The position numbers and the translations under genes were made by a program. 64,000 bases of DNA from Amphichorda felina (lineage: Eukaryota; Ascomycota; Sordariomycetes; Hypocreales; Bionectriaceae), in assembly GCA_016490725.1 (NCBI GenBank), contig JAEMHR010000016.1, forward strand, positions 62,001 through 126,000, given 5' to 3'. Below are positions 33,566-45,000 of the stretch, piece after piece. Under the pieces are notes generated by a model. That model made no database searches. It saw nothing but the letters and a program-made list of their open reading frames with translations, and was not told the DNA's origin. Each line of letters starts with the position of its first letter. Positions within the stretch are counted from its first letter, which is position 1.

Positions 33566-35647
33566 GTTTGCTGGTGTTTGGTTGGGGAGGGGTTGCTTGT
33601 TTGATTCTGTTTGGTTCTTTGGACTAGGGCGTTCGTGGCTGAGAGGAGAAGAAGAACAAGAGAGGAGACTGGCGCCCAGGAGGCAGCTCTTTATACCCCG
33701 AGAAGACCCCATCAGCCCCCCCCATTTACCCATCATCCATCCCCCTTAGCTCCTCAGGCCACCATGGACTATCATCTCTCTGACGGTTGGGCTGGCGAAG
33801 GCTCTCCACCCCAAATGGTCGATGTGCAAACATGTGACGTGTGGAATGGGGACGGGACGGCGGCTGTGACGGGATACCTGCAACGTGGCTAGCCAACCGG
33901 TGAGATCACGCGCTGATAGGCGTGACTCCGTGAGGGCAGAGCTGGGCGGGACCCCGCAATGTGGAGGGCGCCATTGGTTTGCGATGCCGTCGTGGGTGTG
34001 ATGAACATGCAACTGGGGAGGTGATGCAGCGGAGCTGGAAGGGCGCCATCACCGTGGGAGGGGGCAGCCGTTGTCTGTGGATGTGACGCAGACGGTGGCT
34101 GCGAAGATGCAGACGGGAGCTGGGCGTGGAGTAGGGGTCGTGGCCGTGAGAGGCTGGTCCCGCGGCACCACTACGCCTCTTGGCGGCCTTTTTGTTTCGA
34201 GGTCTCTGACTTCTGACCCCAAAATAACGCTTCCTTTGGTGTTGGGGGCCAGCCAGCTATCAGGAGTGCATGTGGGACGTGATTTCGGTGCCGTTCGTCC
34301 ACGCAACACCATGGCGATGCGCCGATGCCTATTATTACCACCAGGTGTGGAAGGCCATATGATGTGGCTAACCAAGCCTCCAACCCCACCACTCCGGGCA
34401 GCCAGAGAATAGAACAGCCTGTAAGATTCCATGCATGACATACCTATGAGCCCTCCAAGACAGCTGTGGTTTGAGCCAAGCTGCGGAGCTGCTGGCGGGG
34501 TTCGAGCTTCGAAGCAGGCACTAGAATCAGATCTCCAAGCGTGGCAGTCTTGCCCAGTCGCCAACGGAGCGACGACCCCTTTACGTAACTTCCATCCGTG
34601 CTTTTTTTTTCGGGAGCAAGTATTGATGCCTCGGGTCTGTTGGTAGCATGACTCCACCGGGCCAGCAACTTGGGCACGTCTGGATATTATGACGAGGCAT
34701 GAGTGGAAAGCCGCCGGCACTGAGCGATCGGCAAAGCAGGGCGGCAGCGGGAACCCCCGATTTAGATCTGGTACCCGCTGAGGCAAATCCTGGGTCGCGT
34801 TGGGACGACTGGGCTGGGCGGTGATAGGGTGTTGCCTTGAACGAGTGGATAGAGGCGGGCGGACAGGGAGGGGGGGGAGGCAGGCTATGGTGGGTGAGGG
34901 GGTCAAAATGCCGCATCAGGCACTGCAAGCGAGGGGCCGACCAAGCTGTGGGAAAAAGGGTAATAGCTAGGGAGTGAAAGGAGCCAAACTGGAGTGCGAT
35001 ACCTACGTCAATAGGGGCCATGCAAAAAGGAGTCAGGGGCCTCCTGAGAGTCACCGAGGAGAAGCTGCAAGCATTGGCCTGTACACGCGGCGGCCAGCAG
35101 AAATCTGCACTATCCGGTGACTAAATCCCTCCAATGTCATCCAGTATCTCCAGCTCCCCACCCATCTTGCTCGAATGCCCTGCTCGAGTGTGTGAATGTG
35201 ACACCTTTGCCGCGAATAGAGCCATGCGTGGTGGGTGGTGCTGTGGCCAGCTCCACCCGCTGAGTTGTACATACACAGCCTTTGAAGACAGCCCACCTCG
35301 AGCGGGACGAGGGTTTCACCACTGCGGCTACGACGAGCAATAGCCGAGGGTGTAAATGCCTGAGGCCCACCACCGGAGGGAGGATCGGGGCCCCGGGCGA
35401 GCGGAGGATCCGGAGCCGGTAGGGAAGTGGGGCGCTCGGGGCTTGAAGTCGGTGGACGGCGGGGCAAGGCGAGACATCCGCCGCCTCCTTTTCTTTTTTG
35501 GAAGCGTGGTACGGTCGGACAAATCGGCACTATTGGCTATTCCCCTAAGACGAAGGCTGAAGCGGGAGCATACCACAACGATAATGGAGCCCAACCCACC
35601 CGGCTCCTTGATCCAAAAAGCATGATGGAGCACAGATTAGGCACAAG
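33566..35647. other. GC-rich spacer, no supported gene
   Basis: Includes the metallothionein promoter. Long frames at 34049-34906 and 35051-35530 (both minus) are low-complexity Pro/Arg/Ser translations in GC-rich DNA with antisense overlaps and are not credible genes. Confidence 0.5.
33690..33695 (-). promoter_or_regulatory. TATA box of the metallothionein-like gene
   Basis: TATAAA on the minus strand in the context GGGGTATAAAGAG, about 125 bp before the ATG. The leader between is C/A-rich with CAAACA-type repeats just before the start, typical of highly expressed fungal genes. Confidence 0.65.
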
Positions 35648-35914
35648 TTGCCTATTACCGACCGCGATAAAGCCGTCGGGAATGGGACGGGCATGATGCT
35701 AAGCCATGCCATCCAACTGTCCTGGCCCTCAGTAGCAACTCTGGGCAGGGCTCTTAAGAAGATAGCCTCGGACGTCTACGATGGCTATAGGTTTAGTATC
35801 CTACGCGGTCTCAACCCGAATGTATACTCTCCCCAGGAGAATATCACGCTATGTGCTAGGCTATCTAGCTATATGCATACTGTCCCCGCTTACTTTAATC
35901 CACGATCAGAGTAG
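35648..35914 (+). pseudogene. Fragment resembling a TauD/TfdA-family dioxygenase N-terminal region
   Basis: An open stretch of about 88 codons contains TLGRALKKIASDVYDGYRF followed by SILRGLNPNVYSPQENI and a LSSYM end. This is the order of words seen near the N-terminus of fungal TauD-like oxygenases (helix, GxGFxxLRGLxPxxYSxEDN, then xLSSYI). The family's following RGxQD and the catalytic His-x-Asp region do not follow; instead the frame stops at 35912-35914 in AT-rich DNA. It is best read as a relic of a lost gene. The resemblance is judged by eye and could be wrong. Confidence 0.42.
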
Positions 35915-36138
35915 GCGGAGAATTTACTTCCCAAGAGCGCCCTAGAACAGAAACCGCATGCCTCAGGATTTTGAATTTCGGTAGGGGTATGTGATACAGA
36001 GCTACTATGCGAATACCGATTTTCTACTATACGAATAGCACTGCTCAGTAGACATGTACGGACTTGAAAAATTCGCCCGTCAAATTCCAAACACAACTAT
36101 GTTACAATCAAATCACTAATACAGATCTGGCCACCCGT

Positions 36139-36879
36139 CTATTCGCAGGCCAACGAGGCAAGGGAAAAGATGCCACCCAGCATGCCGCTAAAGGCTCCTG
36201 CGATGGCGCTTCCAGCGTCGGTCAAGTCCTCGCAGGCGCCATCGTCCTCGTCGGTATCGATGGTGACGAAGATATTCATAAAGGGGTCGCCAAAGTCGTT
36301 CTTGACATTGACGTTGACGCGGTTGGTCATCCAGTACTGGTCCACGTCGGTGGGAGTGCCCGCTGCGGTTTGCGTTAGCGGCTTTCTGCCTTTTCCTGAC
36401 TACTTTTGTGACAAGGTTTGACACTTACGGTCACAGCCCATGGGCGTTCCCACAGGGCAGTTATAGCCCTCTGCATACGACCCAGTCTTGACGTCGTAGC
36501 TGGAGCGCGCGATAGCAGCCTTGGCGAGATCGGTCAGCTGGTCAATGTTGCCGTCCTCGCCTTTCTTGGCAAAGGTGCCCTCGATGGAGATGGTGATCTC
36601 GCCCTCATCTATCTTTTCGCCGTCGAGGATCTTGGTCTTGACAGTGAGCTTGTCTTCGCCGTTGCAGCCGTTGGACAGGCAGTGGTCCTTGATCTCGTTG
36701 AGCGCGTCCCACGGCGGCTTGCTGCCCCAGTTGATCTTCTTGTCGCCAATCTGTACGTCCGTGTTGCCGCCGTCGGAGTTCTCCCATTCGTCCTTGCGCG
36801 TGATGAGGGCGGGAAAGGCGTGGGCGTGAGCGGAGAGGTAGGCCAGAGTAAGGCCGGAGGCAACGCTGGTGTGCTTCAT
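36139..36879 (-). CDS. Small secreted protein with six cysteines, function unknown
   Basis: Exons 36879-36429 and 36362-36139 are joined C|CG across a 66-nt intron (GTAAGT, GCTAAC branch, CGCAG), giving 224 residues. The N-terminus is a signal peptide ending near SAHAHA, followed by FPALITRKDEW, where TRK may be a Kex2-like site. The mature part is acidic and has six Cys in three groups: DHCLSNGCN, YNCPVGTPMGCD, and the late GACED and LACE. The C-terminal stretch GSAIAGAFSGMLGGIFSLASL is hydrophobic with Gly and Ala, possibly membrane-active or an amphipathic helix. No catalytic motif or named family was recognised. It sits in a gene-poor region, which fits an accessory secreted protein, but an effector role is only a possibility. 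Confidence 0.78.
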
Positions 36880-39011
36880 ATTGTGCGTTGGGTTTGAAGA
36901 AAAGCTGGCGATGTTGCTGATTTGTTGTTATGTTGGAGTAGAGATGAGTGGGATGCTGATGGGAGCTTGTTTGGATGGTTTCTCTTGACTTAGGCTTGGA
37001 CATCACCGGATGTTTATATGCTTTTCAGACCTCTGCCCAAGCTCATTGTGCGCCTGGGATGCCATCAATCGTCACCGGATCCAATTGACGGCACAGACAA
37101 ATCAACGCAAGAGTATTCTATGATACCTGTTAGTTGCCACTCTATTTTGACCAAGATTCAAATTACGACCATGAGGCTCAGCTTTCTTCTAGCTTGGGGG
37201 CCAAGGCGCTGTTTAAGAAAGGTTTCCAGAGGTTCTCGTCATAGGAATACAACATGACGCGTGGGATTGCACTAGATTGGACTGATCGCCAGTTAGCTGC
37301 GGTATCCGGAATCCTTCCGTTCGGTCATTTCCTGATAAGAAATGGCCTGACGCCGTTTCGCGATCCTCCCGCGCCGCATGGCGCTTGCCAGCGGCGTGGA
37401 GCTGTGCCGCAGAAAATCCCCGGCACTGAAAGTTCATTGATGCCCATAATAGACAAACTACGTAGATAATACCCTAAGCATATTCTCTTCCCGTAGAATG
37501 ACGACATCATGACGCAATCCGTGCCTCTCGCCCTACCCAGCACTGAATTGATTTATCGACGATACGTCCATAGCCAAGCCCGTCGGCAGAATAGGTAACA
37601 AATAGAAAACAAGACTGTCAATGTCAATAACAATTTAATTATCCGTAGGCTGATATCATCATAATCAATCTGAACAACCATTCAACTTTTCGCAAACCAA
37701 AGTTTATAGCCGGATGTCATGGCTTCGAGGTCTTCAGTAATTTCGCCGGCTTCGCAGCAAGTAGGTTTATCTATCCGTATGTAAGTGTTCATTCGATCAC
37801 TGATACTTCATACCTGCTATCTACCTATTCTTCGAAACAGAAATAGTCGCCTTGCTGAAAGTGAATTCAATAGATGCTGGTTTCAATCAAGGACCATTGG
37901 TCTTAACTGACCCTGTTGTCATCTATATAGTCAATTTCTCCAAAGTCAGGAATATTGTGTATACTCTGCAGAGGCCATTTATAATTGCATCACATGTATT
38001 TCTACCATTCCCACCTGAAGGAATCGAATAGCTCTCCAACTTCTCAAAGCATACGCTCGTGCACCAGTGGGCACCGCTTCAATCGCCATAGAGAGGACCC
38101 TGGACACTTGGAAAAGTGCCTTCAACCTAATTTACTAGTAATATACACACGAGCGGGCCCCAAGCCCCGTTTTGGCATGCGAAAGGGATCCACGGCAAAT
38201 AATGATAACAGGACGCAAACGTGAGGGACACCCAGCACGAATTTCGCAGGAACGCTCAATTAATTACCTGTTGATTTGAATAGTCGAGATGATGAAGACC
38301 ACTGGATCATGAGTTCCACAGCTTGAGGAACATCGTCTGGGAGAATAATGATGTTATCTTCTCTGATATTTTCGTGTACTGTCCTGCAGCGAATTCTTCA
38401 CTATGTATGATAATCATCTACCATGCTTTACATACTGCTTGGAGTTTTAAAGCCACCACGTCGGAATCGTTCCTCGCGGTTACGAACGGTAGATTTTGGC
38501 CTAGATGCAAGGAGCTGCCATAATAACCGAAGGCACGCCAAAGAGATGTGGATACTGTCCTACGGCGCGCAACGCCGGCCCAAAACCGTCAGTGCAGTAA
38601 ATGATGGAGTCTCCTTTGAAGAGGAGGCTCATTCGACGCCCTTAGCTGTTACGAACGCCGCGTTACTATACCAGACGCCTACAAAAAGAGTATACGCGCT
38701 ATCGGTGACATAATAGCTAGTAATCAGCATAGAGGGCTCGTCAACCGCTTTGTCAAAGAATCTTATATTACATGCAGTCTTGCAGTCCAGTTCCGCGTGG
38801 CTTGACAGCAGCCACGATGCTAACTAAATACGATGGTGATACACAGTAGCAAACGCAATCTCAACCTCGCGTCCCGCGAGTTGCCAATTCAATCCACAAT
38901 CAATGCGCCGAAGAGCAATTTGTCCTAGCTCATGTTCCCATGCTTTCAGCTTTTGCTGATGAAACTCCAGCCCCAGTTGGCAATCGGAAAAAAAAAACAC
39001 GCCAAAAAAAA
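36880..39011. other. Gene-poor AT-rich region
   Basis: No supported gene. Two adjoining plus-strand frames at 38323-38523 and 38423-38713 look partly protein-like but shift frame and carry stops, so they may be decayed sequence. The poly-A run near 38990 lies in the 3' flank of the next minus-strand gene. Confidence 0.45.
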
Positions 39012-39946
39012 TCAAGCCCTTCCCGAAAAGACCGCAGGCAAGATCCGGCGCGGCCGAAAGTCCGATTCGTCCATGCCTCTCGTCCTCTTGACCCGCCTCG
39101 GCGAGCCCTCAGCATCATCCTCGGGTGCGCCACGTTTCCTGCTGCGCTGCTGATTGTCGACTTCCATGCAGCTCGACATGCCAGACCAGCTCTGCTCGAT
39201 GCCGCTCATCATGGCGCCGGTAGCATGAAAGGCGCGCCCCAGGGAGGACATGAACTCGTTGGCGCAGGAGCTCCCCACCGGCTTAGGGGGCGACCTCAGC
39301 GACGACTGGAGACACCTCCACCGCGCCTGCTCCTGCTCCGGCCACGTGAAGCAGAGCATGAAGCCGTAGTCGGGGTGCTCATCGAGGACAGACCTCCCCA
39401 GCGGCGGCGTCAGGGGGCTCTCGCGAAGCATGACCTGGTAGAAGTCACGGCCGGGCATGAAGATGGCGGCGATGGACCCGTCTCCGTAGACCATGGCGCC
39501 GCGCGGGGTCAGCGAGGTGAACTGGATGGACGCCAGGGCGCGGATGGGCCCGCCGATGACGTTGCAGGGGTAATCCGGGACGTAGAGGACGTTCTCGAGG
39601 CGCAGGCTCGCGCCGGCGCAGCTGCCGTTGCCCGCGAGGGACTGCTTGACGGGGAGGATGACGGAGCCGATGCCCTTGACGGGGATGTTGGCTATCGCGG
39701 CGCTGGAGTTGCTGATCTGAGAGTCCATCTCGACAAAGTCGCTCTCGAACCACGAGCGGTCGTTGGTGAGACTGGTGAATCCGTCAGCAATCTTGTTCAT
39801 AGACCTGTCTACTTGGCAAGTGCGTAGCCGTGGTGGCCGTACTGGGTGCTGGAGGCTTCCGAGAAGACCCAATCGGGGCTCCGGCCCGTGATGGGCACGC
39901 CCCAGGCCATTGTGGTGTAGTTGCTGGTGGGATTGGAGCCGAGCAT
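39012..39946 (-). CDS. Domesticated copia-type retroelement protease-like protein
   Basis: Exons 39946-39843 and 39771-39012 give 287 residues. The 71-nt intron has a perfect TTGCTGAC branch and CACCAG acceptor, and splicing joins SEASST to H-L-T-NDRSWF, restoring a continuous family string. The order WVFSEASSTHLTNDRSWF, then GIGSVILPV, then LRLENVLYVPDYPCNVIGG matches the pattern of copia gag-pol protease and pre-integrase regions (W-x-DSGAS-x-H ... F ... GxG ... L-x-NVLYVP). Where the retroviral-type Asp-Ser/Thr-Gly would be, there is Ser-Glu-Ala, so the protease should be inactive. The C-terminal third is basic, with KRGAPEDD and RRVKRTRG, a possible nuclear signal. No reverse transcriptase, integrase or LTR is present. 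The spliced intact frame suggests a cellular gene rather than a dead element. Confidence 0.72.
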
Positions 39947-40655
39947 GTTGAGAGAGGATGTGTGAGAGAGAGAGCGTGTTGGAGAGTGTGAGAGAGAGAG
40001 CGAGGGAGATGGGAGTGAGAAAAGATGACGCTGATTGATTGGCGAAGAGGTGCACGGGTCGAAAAGGGAATGGCGCCAATTGGACGTGTTTCTTTGGCGA
40101 CGGGCGACAAATACGGGAAGGACCGACATCCAGAGGGTCTCGACGTCAGGCGAGGCTGAAAGCTGAAAGCTGGTGGCTGGGAAATGACCAGTGGGGACTG
40201 CTAACAAAAGCGGGGCTTCAGGTACGCGTCGGGCGTGACTGCACGACGCGTCGGCGCGAGTCACATGTGCAGCCGCGGGGATATTTCCGGCACGATGCGA
40301 TGGATCTCGGCTTGACGAGGCTCTCGCCAGATTCCACACTGGACCAACTAGTGGATGATCTCAACCCGTGCGAAACTACTCCACACTCGCACTGCAACAA
40401 ATCACTATTCCGCCGTCTTTTATCGGCATTTCACTCGCACCTGTACAGATATTGTGACAGCAGTCAGCGCTCGCCACACTTGATCAGAGAAGAATGTCTG
40501 CTTGGCAAAATGGAACTTACACAAGAAATCACTATCTCAGATCGAATTATTCTGCGCCTTCTTAACACCGCGATGGCGCCCCAAGGCGCCCTGGGCACCT
40601 CCGACAGGGGCGCGGAGGTCGCCCTCATCATCCTCATCACCCTCGCCGCCCCCGT
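39947..40655. other. Spacer with (GA)n microsatellite
   Basis: GAGAGA-rich tracts at about 39951-40010 lie just upstream of the copia-derived gene, probably in its 5' leader. No gene was supported in the rest; the long plus-strand frame here is antisense to the next gene. Confidence 0.5.
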
Positions 40656-41414
40656 TTACTCGCCCAAATCCTCAATCATTATCCGCGACCACTTCAACCC
40701 TCTGGGCGTATACCAACTGTACACGCGCACGTGCACCTGGGGGCCCAGGACCACGGGGACTCCATCAATGACCGGCAGCGAAAGGCTAGGGACCAATATG
40801 GGAATCTGCATTCCGTCATACCTCCACAACATCCAGTCTTCGAACTTGTCCTCCTCAATCATGGCCCGGAGGATGGCCCTCGCCTCGATGCGGTGCCTCC
40901 CGTTGCCCAAGTCCATCCCGATTTTCCACAGGAAACGCTCCTCTCCGCCAAACGTGTTCCATAGCCACTCCAACTCCGCATATGTGTACTCTCCATCGCT
41001 GTAGTGCGGACTGATACCGTTCCAGGCCAGAAACCGCGGTCCCGGGGCCCGCCTCAGCTGGTCGATATCCTCGGGGTTGTCATCGACGTATCCAGCGAGG
41101 CCATCGACGTAGCCACTATCGAAACCATTCTCGTAAGCTTCATCGTAGCCATAGTGATACCCATCATTGTAGCCGTTATAGTGGCCGTTATAGTAGTCGT
41201 TGACGTAGTTGTCAACGAAGCCGCCATGGTAGCCGTCGACGTAGTCGTCAAGGTAACCGTCATGGTAGCTGTCGACGCTGCCATTAAGGTAGTCAACGTG
41301 CTCGTCCTTGCTGTGAACTTCCTCGACTACAGCAACGTGGTCACTGACAAGAGTCTTATGGCTCGCACTGTCAGAGTCGTTTTCGAAACTTTTGTCGGAA
41401 TATTCACACTCCAT
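40656..41414 (-). CDS. Hypothetical acidic protein with Tyr/Gly/Asp repeats
   Basis: From the first ATG (41414) the frame gives 252 residues. Residues about 40-100 are a run of Y-x-D/N-G-Y-type units (DGYLDDYVDGYHGG, NGYNDGYHYGYDEAYENG), strongly acidic and aromatic. After this comes an ordinary folded-looking C-terminal part with YAELEWLWNTFGGEERFLW and RIEARAILRAMIEE. The same frame stays open upstream to about 41640 with protein-like words (FLAPFGPWNAVKTLALLGLFEADNQ) but no ATG, so the true gene probably begins in an upstream exon not resolved here. I do not recognise the family. It neighbours the copia-derived gene on the same strand. Confidence 0.6.
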   Translation of the reverse strand: MECEYSDKSFENDSDSASHKTLVSDHVAVVEEVHSKDEHVDYLNGSVDSYHDGYLDDYVDGYHGGFVDNYVNDYYNGHYNGYNDGYHYGYDEAYENGFDSGYVDGLAGYVDDNPEDIDQLRRAPGPRFLAWNGISPHYSDGEYTYAELEWLWNTFGGEERFLWKIGMDLGNGRHRIEARAILRAMIEEDKFEDWMLWRYDGMQIPILVPSLSLPVIDGVPVVLGPQVHVRVYSWYTPRGLKWSRIMIEDLGE

Positions 41415-42083
41415 TTCGACCAACAGCCCTCCACAGACGCTATGATGCTTGCCTATAATTTCTCGCAACTGGTTGTCAGCCTCAAACAGCCCTAGGAGAG
41501 CGAGTGTTTTGACCGCATTCCAGGGTCCAAACGGGGCAAGGAAGCGGGTTTCCCCAGACCCTAAGATTAGTGGGTGGACGGATTTGCGTTCGAGGTAAAG
41601 TTGCCGAACACGTGGAGAAGAGGGGAGGATGATCAGAAGAACAGTGCTTTTTGACCGCGGCTAGTGTCGATTATATACCTTATGAAGAAACACGATGAGA
41701 ACTCAAAAAGGTAGGGCCGAGCCCCAAGAAAATTGATGACCACGCTGTCTTTATATCCTCCATTGTTGAGCACCTTTTACAGAGAGGCGTTTTAAAGGCG
41801 CCACGTCATTTAAAGAGGGTTTCACGTAATCGATGATCCTCGACAGATATCAGAAAAAATAGAAGCATGGAAGGCCCTGCTGGGCTTAACTGGAAAGGAA
41901 GGGATTACAAAATGGAGCTCTAGGAAGGTCCCGCACATATTATTAGCTTAAATGGCAGAGGGCCGCCTCGGCCGAACTTAGAGAATAACAACAACAGAAG
42001 ATCGTGTCATTTTGAGACCTTTTTGCTGATTGACTATTCTTTCACTGGAGCTACTTAATCCTAGCAATGTCTCTTGTATACAA
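41415..42083. other. Upstream part of the Tyr-rich gene and spacer
   Basis: 41415-41640 is open on the minus strand in the frame of the Tyr-rich protein and is probably coding. A TATATAA-like element lies near 41671 and a TATAAA near 41750, both on minus. The rest up to 42083 is AT-rich 3' flank of the ankyrin gene. Confidence 0.45.
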
Positions 42084-45000
42084 TCATCCTTCCGAGACTG
42101 ACTCCTTTCCTTCTCCTTCGTGCATAGCGAGACCCCTTTTCAGCGCCGCCATGTGCTCCTCCCCTCCCCACTCCGCAGCACCGTCGAGAGCAGTCCTCCC
42201 TTCCTTATCCTTTATCATGGCAGCGCGGGGTTCTTTCTCAGCAAGGAACTCGATACACTCTGGCAGCCTCGGTACCTCGTCCACGGGCGTGCGCATGTCG
42301 TGGTCGATGAACTGTGTGACACATGCAGCGTGCAGAGGCGTCTGGCCCTCCAAATCGCGAATAGTCAGGTCGGCGCCGTGCCTGACCAATACGCGCAAGT
42401 TCCCTGGAAAACCCCGCAACGCTGCCCTGTGAGCAGCCGTCTCCCCAGCGTCCATGTCGTTGATATGTGCCTCGAGGTCGGTGTGCTCGAACAGGACTTC
42501 CAGAACCTCCTCATTCGGCCGGTCGAGCGCCGCCATGAGGATATTCTCTCCTCCATATCGTAGCTCTGTCCAGGGGAAATCTTTCCCGACACGCCCGATG
42601 ATCTCAAGGAGGGTGTCTTTGTTTCCGACCATGGCAGCACAAACAGCTGCATTGTAACCGTTGGGTCCTATCCGAGGGTCGGCACCATGCTTCAGCAAAA
42701 CCCGCGCCATCTCCGGATAGTTGGCGGCGTTTCCGAGCATCGAGCGCTGCTCCGAGGGAGGCATATAATTGGGGTCCATGCCCTTCAAGAGCAGCATCTC
42801 GAGTATTTCAGCCTGTGCACGAGCATCATCGACTCTCAGCAGGGCCAGAAATAGGGTATGTCCCTCCTTGGTGAGCTGCTCCGCAGTGACATGCTTGAGC
42901 AGCTCTCCAATGATTGTCCGGTCTGGGCAGAAAGCAATCGCCCGCCTCAGCGGGGGATCCATGGTCTCGCGGCCATCCACAATGCCCATGACTGACACGC
43001 CCCCGGAGCACAGCTTCCTTACCAGTGGCCCCACCTGGGCGGCCACCGCCTCGTCCAGGAGCTCAACAGCCGCTGGCAATGTGTAGAATTTCCGCAGATA
43101 AAAGGGTCCACAGTGCTCGAGGACAGCCAGGATGAAGGGGCCGAAATATTGGACATTCCAAATCTCGTCCTCTGATGAGGATGTGATTGACTCCATTCTC
43201 CAGAAGCACATGACAGCCGCTTCACCAGTTACATTCTCATAAGCCCGGAGGGCGCCAGCTTGGATGATGCACTTGAAAGCAATAGCAATGGATTTTCCGA
43301 GCAGTGATATCCTCCTCACCCGATCGGGCGGCGCTGATCCAAAGATATTCTCACAGAAACGCTGCCAGAAGCACCTGTCCCGATAGTCGAGAACATCCAT
43401 CTTCACCCTACTCAAGAGCAGAGAATAAGCCTCTTCGGATAGTCCCTGTCTGCAAGATGGGTGGGCCGAGAGCCTTGGGTGTCTATCCTCGAACTGGGGG
43501 CTGAAATTAAGGAAGATTGTCTCTGCAGGAGTTGGCCCCTCCTCGAAGTTGATGGGCGCTCCGGCACATAGTTCCTGGAGCCTTCTAACCACTTCCGCGG
43601 ACGCCGAGAAGTTGAGATAATGGAGTGCCGTGCGGCCATCTTTGTCAAGCTGGAGAAAATTGGCGCCGAGAGCCTCGAGGCCGTTGATGAGCTCTAAATC
43701 GGACCACGCAGCTGCCAAATGCGTCAGGGGCACGGGAGACTTCAGGGACAAGCTCTCATCCCATTCCTGGAGAAGCTTGCGAGCAGTAAGTGGTTCTGCC
43801 GGGGAACGGTCGCGCACCGGCTGGTCGATCAAGCTTTCAATAAAGAAGAACGCCTCTGCCAGCGGCGTGCGTCCCTTGTGTGACACGGCTCTCATGTTGT
43901 AGGACTTGCAGGGGTCTTTTTCACAAAGCCACGTCAAAAGATCCATATCGTTGGTGGCCGCAGCATAGTGCCAAAGGTTCCGGCCGGTATCGTCAATGTC
44001 TCTCGTTGTGGCTCCGTGTTTGAACACGAGTTTCTCCAGCATCTCGGTGCTCTCAACCAGCATCACCGGTGTTCGTCCATTCTCCCCCACAGCGTGCAGG
44101 TCGGCGCCTACACTCAATAGGACTTCCACGGTATCCTGTATGTCGGCGGCAACGGCAGTGTGAAGTAATGAGTCAACGCACCCGACTTTGTTGGACTTTT
44201 TGTTTGGGTCAAACCTTGGGTCCAGGACAAGGCGGCGCAAGCCAAACGCCCAGTCTAGGGTCATCATTGAAGCGGTGAGAGTGTCCAGTTCATCATCCGG
44301 GATACCCTCAACTTTTTCTCTTCCATCAGCACAGGAGAAACTCAGTCCTGCGCCCTCCATAATGTGCTGGATACCGTCTGCCTCTCCCTCAGATAGTGAC
44401 AAGTCCTTTCTCAGATATATGTCGAAGAGGTACGTGAAAAGGCGTGACGCAAACTCCTTGTGCTCAGAACAGTGTTTTTCAAGCCCAATATCCCAAACAA
44501 ACTCTGCGATTGTCTCGTCAAACCGGGCACCACCTGCATTGACTCGACGCAGAATGTCGTCGTTCTCTGTCGCAAGCGCGGCCCAAAACGCCGGTCCCAT
44601 AATAGAACACCCCCGAGTCCGTCCGTCTCCAGGGACGTGGTAGCGGTATCGGCAATCTACCCCAGCATCGAGCAAAATCATGACAGTTTCAACACGATCC
44701 TTGTTGCCATAGATAACCGAGTCAGTCGGGAGGTTATAACCATTGAGGAATCGATACTCGAAGATGCTACGGCCCACCAAAGAACATAATAGCGGTGTCC
44801 CAAACGGCCCAGACTGGTTGATGTCAGATCCCGATGATAGCAGGTCGCGACAAAGGTTCGGCAGCCCAAAAGCGCAGGCGATGTGGAGGGGGGAGATGGC
44901 GCCGCTGCAAAGGTAATCGGTGAGATCCAGGATAGCCCCAGCTGAAGATGACTGCGGCCCAAAGATGGAAGGGTATGTTCCCCTCGCAAACTCCAAACAC

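Noticed and set aside
34049..34906. 285-codon minus-strand open frame
   Set aside because: Low-complexity translation in GC-rich spacer with antisense frames; no motif, no TATA or start context.
38940..39827. 295-codon plus-strand open frame
   Set aside because: Antisense to the copia-derived gene, which has family motifs and a good intron; this translation has neither.
40039..41004. 321-codon plus-strand open frame
   Set aside because: Mostly antisense to the Tyr-rich protein gene and low in protein-like character.
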